Under the pieces are notes generated by a model, which made no database searches, was not told the origin of the DNA, and saw only the letters and a list, made by a program, of their open reading frames with translations. From Chaetomium olivaceum (taxonomy: Eukaryota > Ascomycota > Sordariomycetes > Sordariales > Chaetomiaceae), in contig JAYWVB010000034.1 of assembly GCA_039881045.1 (NCBI GenBank), positions 297,369 through 361,368 of the forward strand: a stretch of DNA of 64,000 nucleotides, in the 5' to 3' direction. The translations under genes and the position numbers were made by a program. Of this stretch, positions 35,061-47,361 are shown one piece after another. How positions within the stretch are numbered: position 1 is the stretch's first letter; each line of letters starts with the position of its first letter.

Positions 35061-35384
35061 CTACTTTCTTGCCACCCTCTCCTGCACTGCCAGATCAGGA
35101 TCGTCGGTGACATCCTCGATGCGCGGGACCCTGTCGTCAACGCCTGTCGTCCTCCTCTGACCGCCCTCGAGATAAAGTGGCCGCCCTTGCGCGTCGTAGA
35201 TCTTGGTCTGTGTCACTGGGGCCTCGCCCAGTTTCTGCTTTGTCGTGCGCACGCCGGAACCCTGGTTGTTGGAGTAGGACTCGCGCTTGTAGGCCCATCC
35301 CTTAGCCCCGCCGTGTCCGTTGGCGGACCCGGTCCCGACGCTGACTGCCGTGACGGAGCTGGAGAAGGAGAAGTTGAACGGCAT
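35061..35384 (-). CDS. Small conserved-looking fungal protein, function unknown
   Basis: A single exon encodes 107 residues starting MPFNFSFSSSVTAVSVGTG. It is hydrophilic and has TTKQKLGEAPVTQTKIYDAQGRPL in the middle (not quoted further), with a polar C-terminus. The sequence has good protein-like composition and a short block (KLGEAP, YDAQGRPL) that looks conserved, reminding me of small uncharacterised Pezizomycotina proteins. There is no signal peptide or membrane helix. It could be cytosolic or stress-related, but this is not shown. I call it because composition and codon use look coding. Confidence 0.55.
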   Translation of the reverse strand: MPFNFSFSSSVTAVSVGTGSANGHGGAKGWAYKRESYSNNQGSGVRTTKQKLGEAPVTQTKIYDAQGRPLYLEGGQRRTTGVDDRVPRIEDVTDDPDLAVQERVARK

Positions 35385-35853
35385 GGTATGTGTGTCGATG
35401 ATATGGCTAGAGGCTTTGATGTTTTGTAGGTTGGAAGTTGGTTTGGTTTCTATCGCACTTGGCTGAGTCTAGGTCGGTAGGCATCTTATGTCATTGTCGC
35501 CACCGGTTCTCGCCACCCACGTGCCGCCTCAAGGCATGTCCATATATGTACATGCAAATCTGGGCCAAGAAAGATCACCGGCAGGAATGACGGGGTAGAA
35601 TGATGCTAATCCGTTGGATGAAGTTACCTTATACCTATCCAGGTAAAAGTCATCAAGTACAAAGCAAATCAAAGATAGGGGTATCCTCCATAACTGAAAG
35701 CAGCTAAGACCCCATCCGCCCCGCGGAGGTATTCAGTATAAATTGATATTATTGCTGGCCACCGAAAAGCAAGTTGCGTGTAACTGTATTTGAGAAATAA
35801 CGGTCAAGCATTTCTCATTTTCTTAAGTTTGGCGGCTCGTCAATGTCGGCTGT
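35385..35853. other. Short divergent intergenic region
   Basis: No gene is seen. It probably contains promoters for the small protein and for the decayed gene to the right. Confidence 0.45.
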
Positions 35854-37842
35854 ATGGACAGTCCTTATTGCATCACGAGCCACGGCGGCGCGAGCCCCAT
35901 CTGGGAAGACACAGTTGATGACTTGGAGAGCAAGTATGACGAAGACGACCCCCGGTTTGACAGACTCATTGAAAAGAAGAAGGCCAAAAAGCCAACATTT
36001 CATTTCTCATTGCCGACGACAACTAACTGGAACGTCATGCACGCTGAAATCCACGGTTCCCAACTTGAGTCGGAGCATGACCGTGGTGTGATCCCCTTGA
36101 GACCGCAGCTTAACAGCACCCACGAGGGGGCCCCAGACGATGTACCTGCCAGCGCTGCCTACGAAAGTAACCGTCATTGGTTGCCTCTCGCGGACTTGAT
36201 CTCCCGTCTTCCCGGGCTGGTTGACGTGGTCTACAGCTGCCCGTCGCAGTTTTCGCCTTGCCTCCTCAAGGCGATGCATGCCCGTAAGAAACCAGCAAGG
36301 CTACACCTTCAGATGTTCAAGCTACGAAGCGCTTACGACGATTCGGTGACTATCGACCCGCACGAGCAGGAAATTATCACCTCTCCCTGTCTGTACAGCA
36401 TCTGGCCCTAGTACAGAATAGACGTGACCGACAATGGGGAGCAGCTCATTTCCCGACAACTCGACGCCGTCTTCTGGATGCTACAGCAAGCACCCATATC
36501 ACCCCACCTTAAAGAAGTCAACGTAGTTGGTACCAACTTGCAGAGAGTCGGTCTATTTACGGTGTTTTCTTGTCGGGCTTTTCCAACGATTTTCGTAGCC
36601 CTGACGGGTCCTGGAACCGGGCCACGTTCTTCCACGGGCACAAAAGGAAGCACCGCGCGCCTTGGCCTCCGGCAAAGGCCAACTAACACACCTCAGATTC
36701 GACTCGGGCGTATACAGTACTCCCCACGAATCCATATCTGGGCGTGGTAAGGGTAGCTGGATTGAGAAGTGGCATAGTCTAATGATTTCTCGCTGCTGCG
36801 CACTCTGGCTCTACTAATACAACCTGTGTCCCAAGCGCAAGTCCTCTCACTACAGGCCACATCTCCTTCGGGGCTCGCAGCGCTTTCGTTAGCTTGTGAA
36901 TCGTTCTCATCTACAGCAACAGAGGCGACCTGCTCACGGTCTGAGTACTTCCAGACCATCACCGCCTTCCTGTCCAGCCTACCTTCCTTGGCAACGCTCC
37001 AGGTCACTGCGTGGGATCATGCTGAAACATCTTTTCGTTTCACAGCTCGAGGCTTGAGAAACTGTCGTTGATTCCGGTAGAAGGCGGGAGGTACCGGTTC
37101 GCCTGCGACACGCAAAACTTCTTGGCTCTTGAAGGACTGGAAACGCTCGCTTCGTCTTTCCCGCGTCTCACCGACCTGTCAATTCCGGTTAAGAGATCAC
37201 GGGGCGACAGTGCTGAGGTCTCGTTATACCGTTACATAGGGGAGCATATGCCCAGGCTCCACCGGCTGACGTTGAGGTTGGACTGCAGCCCTCCTCGTAC
37301 CATCGTCACCGATCAAAGCGACCGCGACACACCCTTTCCAAAAGCTTACCCCTCCGGCCCACACTGGTCAGCGGTGGGCGCCGTCTTAAATAAGGACAAG
37401 GACCAGTACGCCCACAAAAGCTGTAAGGTGAACACCCATCGCAACGGGCATATCTATGACATTTTCATCAACGTCGCCGTAGACGCGTCCCTCGCTCATA
37501 AAATATTTGCTGCCGTGGGAGGGAACGTCGAGACATTGCTGCTGAAGACGTACGGCGGCAGAACCTTCCCGCAATTCGGACGGTGGCCGCACAGTAATAC
37601 AAGGGGGAAGAATTAGGCCGGCTGGTGAATTATTGAACCCATTCCTATACGCCCTTGGTAACCAGTGGATGGTGGAGAAGATGAACGACAAGCTGGTGAT
37701 CACAGAAATGGGCCATAAAATGCACCGGGATTCCATGTTTGGTTCTTCGCGAGTCGAGCCTCGATATAGCAAGTATCGACGAAGCTGGAGTGCTTTAGGC
37801 GTGTGTGGCCGGACGAGAAATAAGGGAACGATGGGTGTTTGA
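35854..37842 (+). pseudogene. Disrupted LRR/F-box-like gene
   Basis: Several protein-like stretches follow one another on this strand but cannot be joined in one frame. The first (MDSPYCITSHGG to PCLYSIWP) meets an in-frame TAG at 36409-36411, after which YRIDVTDNGEQLISRQLDAV continues in the same frame. Later blocks (QLTHLRFDSGVYSTPHESI, FLSSLPSLATLQVTAWDHA, LEKLSLIPVEGG, PRLTDLSIPVKR, PRLHRLTLRLDCSP) look like leucine-rich repeats of fungal F-box-like proteins and lie in different frames. Either the gene is decayed, or it suffers several sequence errors like its neighbours. The in-frame stop plus multiple frame moves makes decay more likely here. I see no clear F-box at the N-terminus. Confidence 0.5.
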
Positions 37843-38056
37843 GGATTGGGAAAGTTGGGGACTTGAGACTGTGTGAGCCACAGGGTGAGAAATTGTTTGG
37901 ACGCTAACTCACTTTTGCCTACACTTTTGGGATATGTCAAGCTTATTCTATTAGTTTCTCTCTTCATCTCTCTTCATCCGATACAACCTGCCTTAAACCT
38001 ATCCAGCATGCCCCAATGGGTTAAGTACAGTACATATCATACCAAGCCTCCCCGCA

Positions 38057-40447
38057 TCACGCTGAAATTTGAGCCAACATTGCGGCCAGCCGCCTCTCAA
38101 ACTCCAAGATGTCACCTGGGATGGGTGCCGTCGACAGACACATCCTCGTGACCTCTGCATACACTGACCCGGTAATGCTATTCCCAGTTAGTTATCTGGT
38201 ATCTCCTCTTGTGGCGGAACCCGGAAGAAACAGCAAAGAACAGAACAAAGAAAACAGGGGGAAATAAAACAAGTTGCAACGAGGAAGGAAACAAGAAAAA
38301 CGAAAAGAAAAGCGCAGCACTCACACATCCAACCCCCTCGCCGCCCTCCTCACCGTCTCCACATCCATCCACACCCCCTCCTCCCCGGCAGCCCCAACAA
38401 CACTCCCCCGCCAGTGCTACTACCACCACCACCACCACTATTACCACCACCAACAACAGCCGCCCTCCCCGCCACCTCCCCCCCCGCCACCCGATCCAGC
38501 GTCTCCCACAACCCCAACTCCAACAGCACGCACCCCACACTATACAAATCCCACCGCCTCCGAAACATCTCCTCCCCGCCCGCCGCCACCACCACCAACC
38601 CCTGCCCCGCCCTCCGCCCCACCGCCGCCAGCCGCTGCTCCGGATGCGAATAGCACTCCAGCACCACCTCGCGCGGCTCGGCCTGCGGCGGGGGGCGGTG
38701 CGGTTTCTTGAGGATGGGTTTCAGGCCCTCGGGCTGGGTCCAGGTGGGTGTGGGCGGCGGGGCGGGGTGTAGGTGGTGGTGAGGGCGGCGGCGTGGAAGC
38801 CCGTGAGGAGGGGGTTGGCGTAGTCGAGCGTGGTGGGGTCGGGGTCGGGGTCGGGTCGGGGTTGCCGGTGGAGGAAGGGGGGTGGGAGGCGGGGAAGAGG
38901 AGGATCGTGTCCGGGCGGATGGTTCTGAGTATGGGGGGTGGTGGGTTAGTGTTGGCTGTACAGGGAAAAAAAAGGGGGGGGGCTTAAAGAGTAAAAGAAC
39001 AAAGGGGCAATGGGGTAAACGTACCTATGGGTAAACCGGGCGGTGTGCATCAGATGGACGGCGTCGAGGAGCCGCTTGGCGAGTTGGAAGCGGATGCCGA
39101 GGTCGATGCCTTTGGGCTCTCTCTCGAGAATGAGCTGCCGTAGGCTGGTGGGCATGCGTTGTGCAGCGATGGTCTTGGGCGAGCGTACTACTCGCCCGCC
39201 TGGGACAGACTTCGTGGGCAGGTTCCCCCGGATGTGTGTCGGTAGTTGGAAGACGATCCCAATGGTCCCGGGTTTATCTCGTCAAAGATGATGCCGATCG
39301 TGGCGGGTAGGAGAAGCTTCTCGGGCTTCACGGCGTGCAGGATGTACCAAGTCACCTTGGTCTCGTCTAGCGCCTCCAGAATAGCGCCGGTAGTGCTGGG
39401 AGCTCCCCTTCCAATGCTGACCCATTCAACGAGCACCAGTCTGGATTGATACTTGGTAGGGTAGTCGAAAAGCCGAGCCAAGGTGGCGTCCTTGTTGAGG
39501 TAATAAGGGGTGTCGAAAGAGAAGTCGTCGAAGCGGAAGATCTTCTTGCCCGACATGCCGGCATCGGCGGCATGGACGGCCATACCAAAGTTGACAAACT
39601 TGGCTATGTCATCATAACTCTCTTTCTCCCCGTTGTCGATGGAATTCTTTGCCTCGTAACTCGCCGCCTCTTCTAACCGCTTTGTTCGGTCAGTATCTCT
39701 CCCGACGTCCTTGACGGCCAACTGAAAGACCAGTCGCTTGACGACATCTCTCGTTTCAGGTGAAGTGAACAGCTGCAGATTCCTGTTGAACTCCTTCAGT
39801 CTCTCCACCAACTCCTCCATCTCCGAGCTTCCACCCCAAAGGGTGAGGCGAATGCTTTGAAGAAGTCCCAGGAGCCGGAGTCGGCACTCTTCAAACTTTC
39901 CGAGATCTTTCGAGGAGAAACGGCTGTCGATGGTATAGAGGTAGTCCGAGATGTTGTTCATCTCGATAGCTATATCTTCGGATCTCTGCAAAGTGCTGAG
40001 CTTTTCAACCACGATACCGTATCTTGACTTGAGCTTCTCTGGATTTGTGAGTGTCTGGAGGAGAGACACCAGCTGTTGGAGTATTCCCCAAGCCAGAAGC
40101 GGTCTTGCTCCAGCAAAACCCTGAAGCTCTTGTTCGGGTAACCCATGAGGATCTACCCATGTCTCTTCCCAAGCTTGTGTAATCTGAATGAACATGTGAG
40201 CACTACCCTGGACGAGGCTGTGAGATGAACGGACCGTTCTTTGGAGTTCGACTCTCCCAAGATAGAAGCGCGACTTTCTATCCGCCAAAAACACATCTCT
40301 GAGAAGTACAAAGCCTTCTACGAGTGGGAGAATAAGTTAGTCTCGGGGGCATCTTTTGAAATCATAATGTCGTATGTGTCTGTTCTTACCATTGACCACC
40401 GGAAGGAGACCAGCAATAGCTGCTGCGATTGATACGCGGTCAGCCAT
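38057..40447 (-). CDS. HeLo-like/pseudokinase protein, possible cell-death effector, several frame changes
   Basis: Exon 1 (40390-40447) encodes MADRVSIAAAIAGLLPVV, followed by exon 2 (39025-40317), exon 3 (38325-38924) and exon 4 (38057-38177). Splice sites and phases fit. The N-terminal helical part with LGRVELQRT and EELVERLKEFNRNLQLF resembles HeLo-like domains of fungal incompatibility proteins, a moderate-confidence reading. The second half is kinase-like: FDEINPG, RFQLAKRLLDAVHLMHTA, FTHR then IRPDTILLF (replacing an HRD loop), and DLYSVGCVLLELGLWETLD. Catalytic residues are missing, so I call it a pseudokinase of the HeLo-associated type. The frame changes at 39267-39269 (a G run), near 38,845, 38,770 and 38,395. 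It could be intact with indel errors, or decaying. Confidence 0.65.
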
Positions 40448-41338
40448 GGCAGTAACAAGGGTAGACAGCGTAAATAGCTCAGCCGTGCTACACGTTATGA
40501 AGGGCAAAACAAGCAGTGAACGTATTTTCTGCGTGGGGACGGTATGGATAGGATGTTGGGAGTCACGGACAATCCATGGGGAGGCTCGGAGCCTTTTATG
40601 CTCTGTAACCGCCATGGTAATTATGCAGTTATGTGGCTCAGGAGCCGGGCAACTGAACTTGGGTCCGGTCTTCCCTGTGATTCGACCGGGGTTGTGCACT
40701 TCATCCCGAGGGGTCACAACCCAACTCACTTTTCCGCCCCCACCCAACCAAGCACAGCGGTTGACCGAGAACTGGCTAACACGAATTGTATGTACATGCC
40801 TACATACGTAGCAAACATCCTACCATTCTTGTGGCGGTGAGTTGAATAATCGAATCCCTTGCTTTCATAGGGAACCTAACCAAATGGGAATGAATCTATT
40901 GCGGAAGGAAATGACTGCAGGGCGAAGATGCATGTGCACAGTAAATCTTTTGCACGCGAGAACCAACAACCAGAGCTAGTCTCCTCGCTGCCTAGTCCAG
41001 TGCCACCCTTGACCAGTCAAGATGAGCCGAGGCCGGGTGGAACATATGCAAGTCAGAGTTAAGCCGTCAAGTTGTGGAACCAAAATGTGACCTTGGTTGA
41101 AGTAATCGATTCTGGTCTAAGAAGTTATAATTAGTACAGGATCTTCACCAACACTCCATGCAAAACTAGAGTACGCAATATACCTAGACATGATACAAAC
41201 CGACTTGTTTGTTTGCTAGGAGAATGATATAATTACACCCTCATATCAGAACTTGTACATACATACCATCACGTTGGCTGAGATACTGTTGCTTTCATAT
41301 GACAGATAGGTATTAGCTAACCATTAAAATTTGCATTC
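40448..41338. other. Intergenic region, no gene seen
   Basis: It lies between the pseudokinase start and the 3' end of the next gene, both on the minus strand. AT-rich stretches occur at about 41,100-41,340. Confidence 0.5.
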
Positions 41339-42222
41339 TTACTTCACTAAGCATCCATCAAGCCCTCCTGTCTTTCTTCTCTTCAAGCTCAGCAAGATGC
41401 ATAGCCCGATAATTCGGGCTAAACTGCTCCCTCCTCGTAAACTTATTTTCTTCATCGTCCAGCCCGCATACGGCGGACCAGGAGCGTAGACAGCCCCAAT
41501 ATTAGGCTCCGGTCCCGCCAGCTTCCCCACGGGCTCGGGCCGTGACTCTCTCGAGGTGACGTCTTCCAGGTCCTCTTCTAGTACAATGCCATCCCTTTTA
41601 AACATCTTCACCTCCTCATTGCTCTTGACGGCCCCGACGATCCTGCTCTCTGTCTCTAAACCTGGACATGACGGTGAGGCCGACCCAGAACTGAAGCTTC
41701 CAAGAGACGAGAACGACGAGACCGAGCCGGAGCGCCGGCATGATGCTGACGAATTTGCGGACGGCGAGAACGACGGGGATTCCGGCTGCTTGTTTTGTTT
41801 GGACCGCCACCGCCATAGAGAAGGAGTGTTACTACTCACCTCGGACGATGACGGGGATCCCGACTGCCTTTCCGATCTGGGCCGCCATTGCCACGAAGGA
41901 GCATCATCATCATCATCCAACTCTGATGATGTCGAGGAAGAAGCATATGAAGAATTATACCAGATGAGCCCCAAGACTTGGGGGACATGGTGGTGGTCTC
42001 GCTCGTGAGAACAGCCCCGTCGCCGCCAACCGTCTCTAATGTGCGCTCCAGCACGGGGTAGTGCGGGTAGTTCTTCTCGGAATCTAGCGGGGCCCCGCCT
42101 GTGACGTTGCGGATTTGGACCGTCTCCGTCTCGACCTTCATGACCAGCTTAGATATCTTGTTGTACGGCGGTGGCTGAGGCTTGGGGACGAAGAGGTTAT
42201 ACAGGCTGCTTGCTGGAGACAT
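41339..42222 (-). CDS. Uncharacterised fungal protein with one homopolymer frame change
   Basis: The start MSPASSLYNLFVPKPQPPPY at 42222 is followed by LVMKVETETVQIRNVTGG and PHYPVLERTLETVGGDG, then SPKSWG. Frame one ends soon after. A second frame continues directly with LIWYNSSYASSSTSSELDDD, so one G is probably missing in the run at 41969-41972. The rest is Ser-rich and disordered, with a short block near the end (PEPNIGAVYAPGPPYAGW). It has no signal peptide and no named domain. The conserved-looking head suggests a real gene of unknown function. Confidence 0.65.
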
Positions 42223-42880
42223 GATGTTTTGGTCGTTTCTTCTGTTAATAACAATACCGCAGGCTTCTTGAGACAGAGATTGATGAAGATTGGGATCAGA
42301 GACGGCTGCTACGATGCATTAAAACGGGTGTAATTAAATAGAACTAAATGCATCGTTTGGGAGCCGTCGCTGCAATTATCCAATCCACATGTTCCGAGGA
42401 AAAGGAGACTGTGAGGCCACGAGGTGATGAGGCCAGAGGCAGCTGTTGATCACTTTAAATGTACTATGAACATTGAGAATGTATGGTGTTGATGATTCGT
42501 CGGGCTAAGACTGAACAAGTCATTGTTCATACCTTGACAATCCTGCCCGAGGACACCTTCGAGTACGTCAAACAAAGGCCTTGGGGAAGGCTCAAAACTG
42601 CAACCCTCAACGCCTTATTCCCCCTTTATTCCATAACCCAAACATATACAATTCAACACACAATCGCCGACCGAACAGCGTCGCCCGTGCTGTCAACCGG
42701 TGATGACGCAAATGCAACAACCATAAACTCCAAAAACGTGCCCAGAAGGTGGTTTCTTTAGTGCTGGACCTCGAGATGTTGTAGACATTATCCTGAACAT
42801 GCAGATTAAAGTCATGGAATGGAGCCATCGTAACTCGCGATTCTCGAGTCAAGGGCCACTGGGGCTCGCGAAAACACACA
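42223..42880. other. Intergenic region, no gene seen
   Basis: It lies downstream of the zinc-knuckle gene and upstream of the uncharacterised gene, both reading leftward. No frame is convincing. Confidence 0.5.
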
Positions 42881-45266
42881 TTACCAGCGCCGACTGTTAG
42901 TTCAATCAGCAAAGTAACACGCAAAGTAAGTGTCAAGCAGGAAGGGGTTCGAGGGAGATGCGTACTCAAAAGCTGCCGCCACCTTAACTCTCTTGATCGG
43001 CTTTTTGGCCACAGGTTTCGTCCTCGGCTCACTCGGTTCCCTGACTAGACCTAGAAGACCGGCCTCGAGGTCGTCCAGAGGGGACTCGCTGCGGCTGCGG
43101 TCGCTTCTGCTCGGGGTCACGGCCCGGCTGCGGCCACGGGTGCGGCTCCGATATCGGCCACGACTACGGCTCCGGCTCCTGCTCCGGGAGGGTGACCTGT
43201 GCTTCCGATGCGATCGGTCCGAGTTCCGACGCTCCCGGTCATGGTCACGGTAGCGTGCTCCGTTCTTGTGAAGAGACTGCCCGCTGTGGTAACCGCTATC
43301 GTGTCGCTTGTCGGCATAACTTATCCTCTCCTCCCGCTTCGGGGAGTACTTGGTATCAGTCGAGAGATCGGTTTGGTGACGATCACCGGAAGGCCTGGAG
43401 TTGGTCTCTCCTGCTTGCGGGGACCACGGGTCGCCCTCGAAATTGAACCTTGGCGGGGACATGCTACGTTTACGTGGAGAGATGGCCCGGTTGTGATTCT
43501 CGAGCGATCTATTCCTCTGATGCTGAGACCACCGTCGGTTCCGTTTCAGGTCCCGGTCGTCTCGGCTATTATCCGGACCTGCATCGAAGGACCGCTTCCT
43601 GGGACGGCGTTCGTCCCTGTCATCTCCGTTCAATCGATCGCGGCCCAAGTCACGGTGTTGACGGTCCCGAGGCGAGTGTTGGGCATGGCTACTGCGGCCA
43701 TCCCTCCGATCTTCGTCTGGCCCGTCCCTCTTTGTCCGAATCGATGACCGCTCGATTTTGAACCGGGGCGGCAGCTTGATGGCCGACGGCGAAGGCGGTA
43801 GCTCCGAAGGGTCATAGCTTGGGTACTCATGCTCACACTCGGAAAAGCGCCGCGTTGCCATCCCTGGGTAGTGCTTGAAGACCGGATCATCCTGGAGCGT
43901 GGACCAAGAGGGATGTTCCCTGATGGACCGCACAAAATCCTTCTGGTTGTCCTCCTGGAAGAACTCGGACTTCACACAGGTGGCATTGTATGCTGGAGGA
44001 ATTGTCGGATCGTCGCTGTACTCGACAGAGATGGGAATGCCGACGGGGTCAGCAGGGTTGGTTTTGATCTCGGGGAAGACCAGCCTTAGGTCTTCCTCTA
44101 TTTGGGAATCCAACGCGGGAGGAGCATCTTTCTCTTCTTTTCCAACCGCTGCCTCTTCAGGAAGGTTATGGTTTGGCTTTTCGGGGCCTTCAGTTGCTGT
44201 TTGCGAGTCGTCATTCTTGATCGGTTGCTCCCCCCGGCTGGGTCGACGCCCTCGGCGCTCATGACGAGAACCACCCTTTCCCTGCTTCTCGTTTGTTTGG
44301 CGGTTCTTGTCACGGTGATGCTGTGAACGTTTGGAGCCTTGGTTCTTCTGGTGTCTGCCGCGATGACCCCCCAGCGGCGTTTGGTTCGCTGAGTGTGGTG
44401 TTGGGGGTGGCCCGGCGTGGGGTGGGGCCCAGCCTGGCGGGGGAGAGTATTGAGGTTGGGGCGGAGGGTAGGGCGGTGGTTGGCTGGGAGGGTAGTGGAA
44501 AGCACCGGGCGGGGGCGGGGGCGGAGGTTGAGCTGGGTAATGAGATGGATAAGGTGTCGAGCTTTGCTGAGGGTGATAAGCCGAAGAGGGCGGCGGCGGC
44601 GGCGGTAGTCCGTACTGCGGCGGCGGATATGTGCCTGGAGGATAGTGAGAAGGAGGTGGGGCTGGGGGTGGAGCGGCGCCAGGAGCATAGTAACCGGGCG
44701 TAGGAGGGTATTGCGCCGGTGGGTAAGAAGGCTGCCCGTAAGGGGACTGCTGGGCGTACTGGGGCGGCGGCGGTGGAGGTGCGGGATACTGCCCATAATG
44801 GGGCGGCGGAGGGGGTGGTTGGTATCCTCCAGGATAAGGGTTAGGCGGATAACCGGCCGGTGAATACCCTTGTGCTGTAGCCGGCGGTGGCGGTGGTGGT
44901 GTAACGCCTAGAGGGAAGGGAGGTGGCGGCGACGGGCCATATGGGGTGGCAGGTGTGGCAGGTGGAGGTGGAGGGTAGTGTGTGACAATTGGGCCTTTTT
45001 TGTCCCGGGATGAACCACCCCGTTCATGGCTGCCGTGTTCTTTATGTTGGTGCCATCTTTGAAGACCCCTACCACTGTTAATATGCGACGAAACAAGCAA
45101 TCATTGGCTGACCCAGCCCAGCACCCGACGAAAGGCTTGGTCAAACTTACACTGGCACATCTCTGGTGGGCTCTGGACACGCAAAAGCCCAGTGTCCCTT
45201 AACACCACAGTTATAACAAACTGGCTCTTTCTCAGGGGCTGACTGCCCTGGGGCCTTGGAGCTCAT
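42881..45266 (-). CDS. CCHC zinc-knuckle, proline-rich, RS-type protein
   Basis: I join 45151-45266, 42966-45074 and a 13-nt last exon 42881-42893 (745 residues). The start MSSKAPGQSAPEKEP leads to a CCHC knuckle CYNCGVKGHWAFAC, a single-stranded nucleic-acid binding motif. A long Pro/Tyr/Gly region follows, then an acidic-aromatic block (EEDLRLVFPEIKTNPADPVG, SEFFQEDNQKDFVRSIREHP) that looks conserved. The end is a large Arg/Ser/Asp-rich region with RSRSRSRSRGRYRSRTRGRS. RS domains suggest a role in RNA processing in the nucleus, by analogy. The last intron (GTACGC to AACAG) replaces a readthrough tail with DRRW at the C-terminus. That ending seems more natural, but it is inference. Confidence 0.72.
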
Positions 45267-47361
45267 GTTGACTGGCAGTGGTTCGAGCTCGGCCAGCACG
45301 AGCAGGACTTATCCAGTTGCTGAGAAATGTGAAGCGAGTGTACAGTGACAGGACTGTGAGGTGACTCCCTGGTCTCAATGATGACCGCAGACCATCAACA
45401 ACTCGATGATAGTGGACTCGGTTTGAGGTTGAAACGATACGCTTGGCCAAGGTAACTAACCAAGGCCGGGTTGGCAGTGAGCGAGGCTCTGTCGGGATTC
45501 GCTGACGGCTACAGGATGACTGTGTAATCGCAGCTGAGGATATATTCAAGTAAAATATCTCCGAGATGCCGAGTCCTTGCGGGCCCTGGTTCAAGTGGGC
45601 TTACCACAAGCGGGCCGCCTTCAGGATTAGCAACAGAGGCGCGGCCCGGTCCGGCGCAGCAACCTTAATCGAAGGTCGCGAAGTCAATGAGCGAATGCCG
45701 CCGACGGCCTGGTGGTGCTTGGAATCCTCCGCTTCTTCTCTAGTAAGAAAATTATGTTCTCGCGACATGGAAGTAGGGACAACAGAGAACGGTCTCGAGT
45801 CTCGTGCACGGAATCGCTTCGCCGTAGATCTGGCGGAAATGGAAAGTGTTGATGTGGATCGGTCGGATCTCAACGAGCCCAAAATTTGAAGGTTAAGCGT
45901 GCGCTTGGGCGACCAGCCGCCACTAAAACCTGCGGGGCTGACTGCCGCGGTCACGTGAACAGAAGAGCCTCGCGGTGCCATCATCTCTTAAAACCAGCGT
46001 TGAGGAAGTCATGTATACAAGTCTTATCAATAGTCATGCTCGATGAAGCTCTGCCAGACCAGGAAGACCGACAACCAGGCACAGTTACGATATGATATCA
46101 GGATCAGGACCAGCAGTGAAGGCTAGTCAAAGCTATCAACAGCGACGAAATGCTGAGAGAGCTCTAGAGTTTAACCATTGCGCCATGGCTGTACAATGCC
46201 CTTGCTTCAAGGCAGCATCCCTGGGTAGAATCCCGGGATAGATTCACAGAAGCCATATTTGAAACGGAATGTGAGGGGGGTGAAGCAGTCCCAGAAGGGG
46301 AGCTTGGAACTCAAGAGCAAGGTACGAGTAAGAAAACGCCAACCACGGCAAAACACAATGCTTCCCAGCCTCGAGTCTGTCTGTTCTCACAGGATCAGGC
46401 TGAAGCTAAGTAACGGTGGCCAGCGGTAGAGCGGCCTTTTGCCTGAGCTGGGGGACAAGTCGAGTGAGTGGCTAAGAATGATGTCCCAAGCAGGTAGGAT
46501 AAAAAGAAACCAAACGACAAGAAAATCACCCCGATCCCGACCGCAGTCTCACGATTAGGGGACTGTGCAAACGGGTGAATAAGGAAGCCACCTCTGAGCA
46601 GCGGAAATAGCCAAACTTTTCGACTGCAGGATTTGGAATCAGCGCGATTCTGGGGTGAGAAATCGTGGGGGGGCGAGGCGTTCAATGAGCGCAACGGCAG
46701 ACAAAAATGAGCGGCAAAAGGAAGAAAGGTGAGGGAGAAAGTGGGAGGGCGAGACGGGTGGGAAATGGTCTGGTTTTGAGTCCAAGACCCTCCAGGTTGC
46801 GAGGAACCCATGTGGGGAACTCATTGAAGCACGTGCAGCGGCAAGGGCAACAGCTTGGCGAACCACCGAACGAACCCCAGTGGGTGGGAGGAAGCCGTCG
46901 CTTGCCCGCCAGAACCGAAGCTCCCTAACGCCGAGGTTAATCCGACCCAACCACAAATGACGCCACAACGCCTTGTCAAAGCTGCAGGGCTGGTGGGCTG
47001 GCGGCGGGCAGTTTTACGTTTTCCATTGCTGCTGACTGATGCGAAAGAGCCCCTGACGATGCTTCACAGCTCCCGGCTTCTCAGCACTTCAACCCCACAG
47101 CATCGTTTGTCTTGCCCAGTTGTCGTCGAACCCATATTACACACCGCGGGGGCGTTAAATGCTGTAATGCCCGGGATGACCATAATTCCAAGCCTTTGCT
47201 TGATGTGACGCCCAATCTCGGCGAATATGTTGGTTCCCATACTTCCACTTTCTACCATTGACATCGCTCGAACCGGGACTCGCAGTCCTCCCCTCTGCGG
47301 ATCCTGATAGTGCATCCCGCTCTTTCTATCTTTCCGCAACTTCCTACTTTTTCTCTTGAAG
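45267..47361. other. Long divergent intergenic region, no supported gene
   Basis: A 127-codon frame at 45601-45984 on the minus strand lacks recognisable motifs and is not called. The region probably contains the PPG1 and zinc-knuckle promoters. Confidence 0.45.

Noticed and set aside
38057..40447. Possible third member of the amyloid system (motif-bearing HeLo effector)
   Set aside because: No copy of the NQV-G-QTI-G motif is seen in this protein, so it is not assigned to the NLR/hydrolase pair.
45601..45984. Minus-strand frame of 127 codons
   Set aside because: There is no recognisable motif, low protein-like composition and no splice support.
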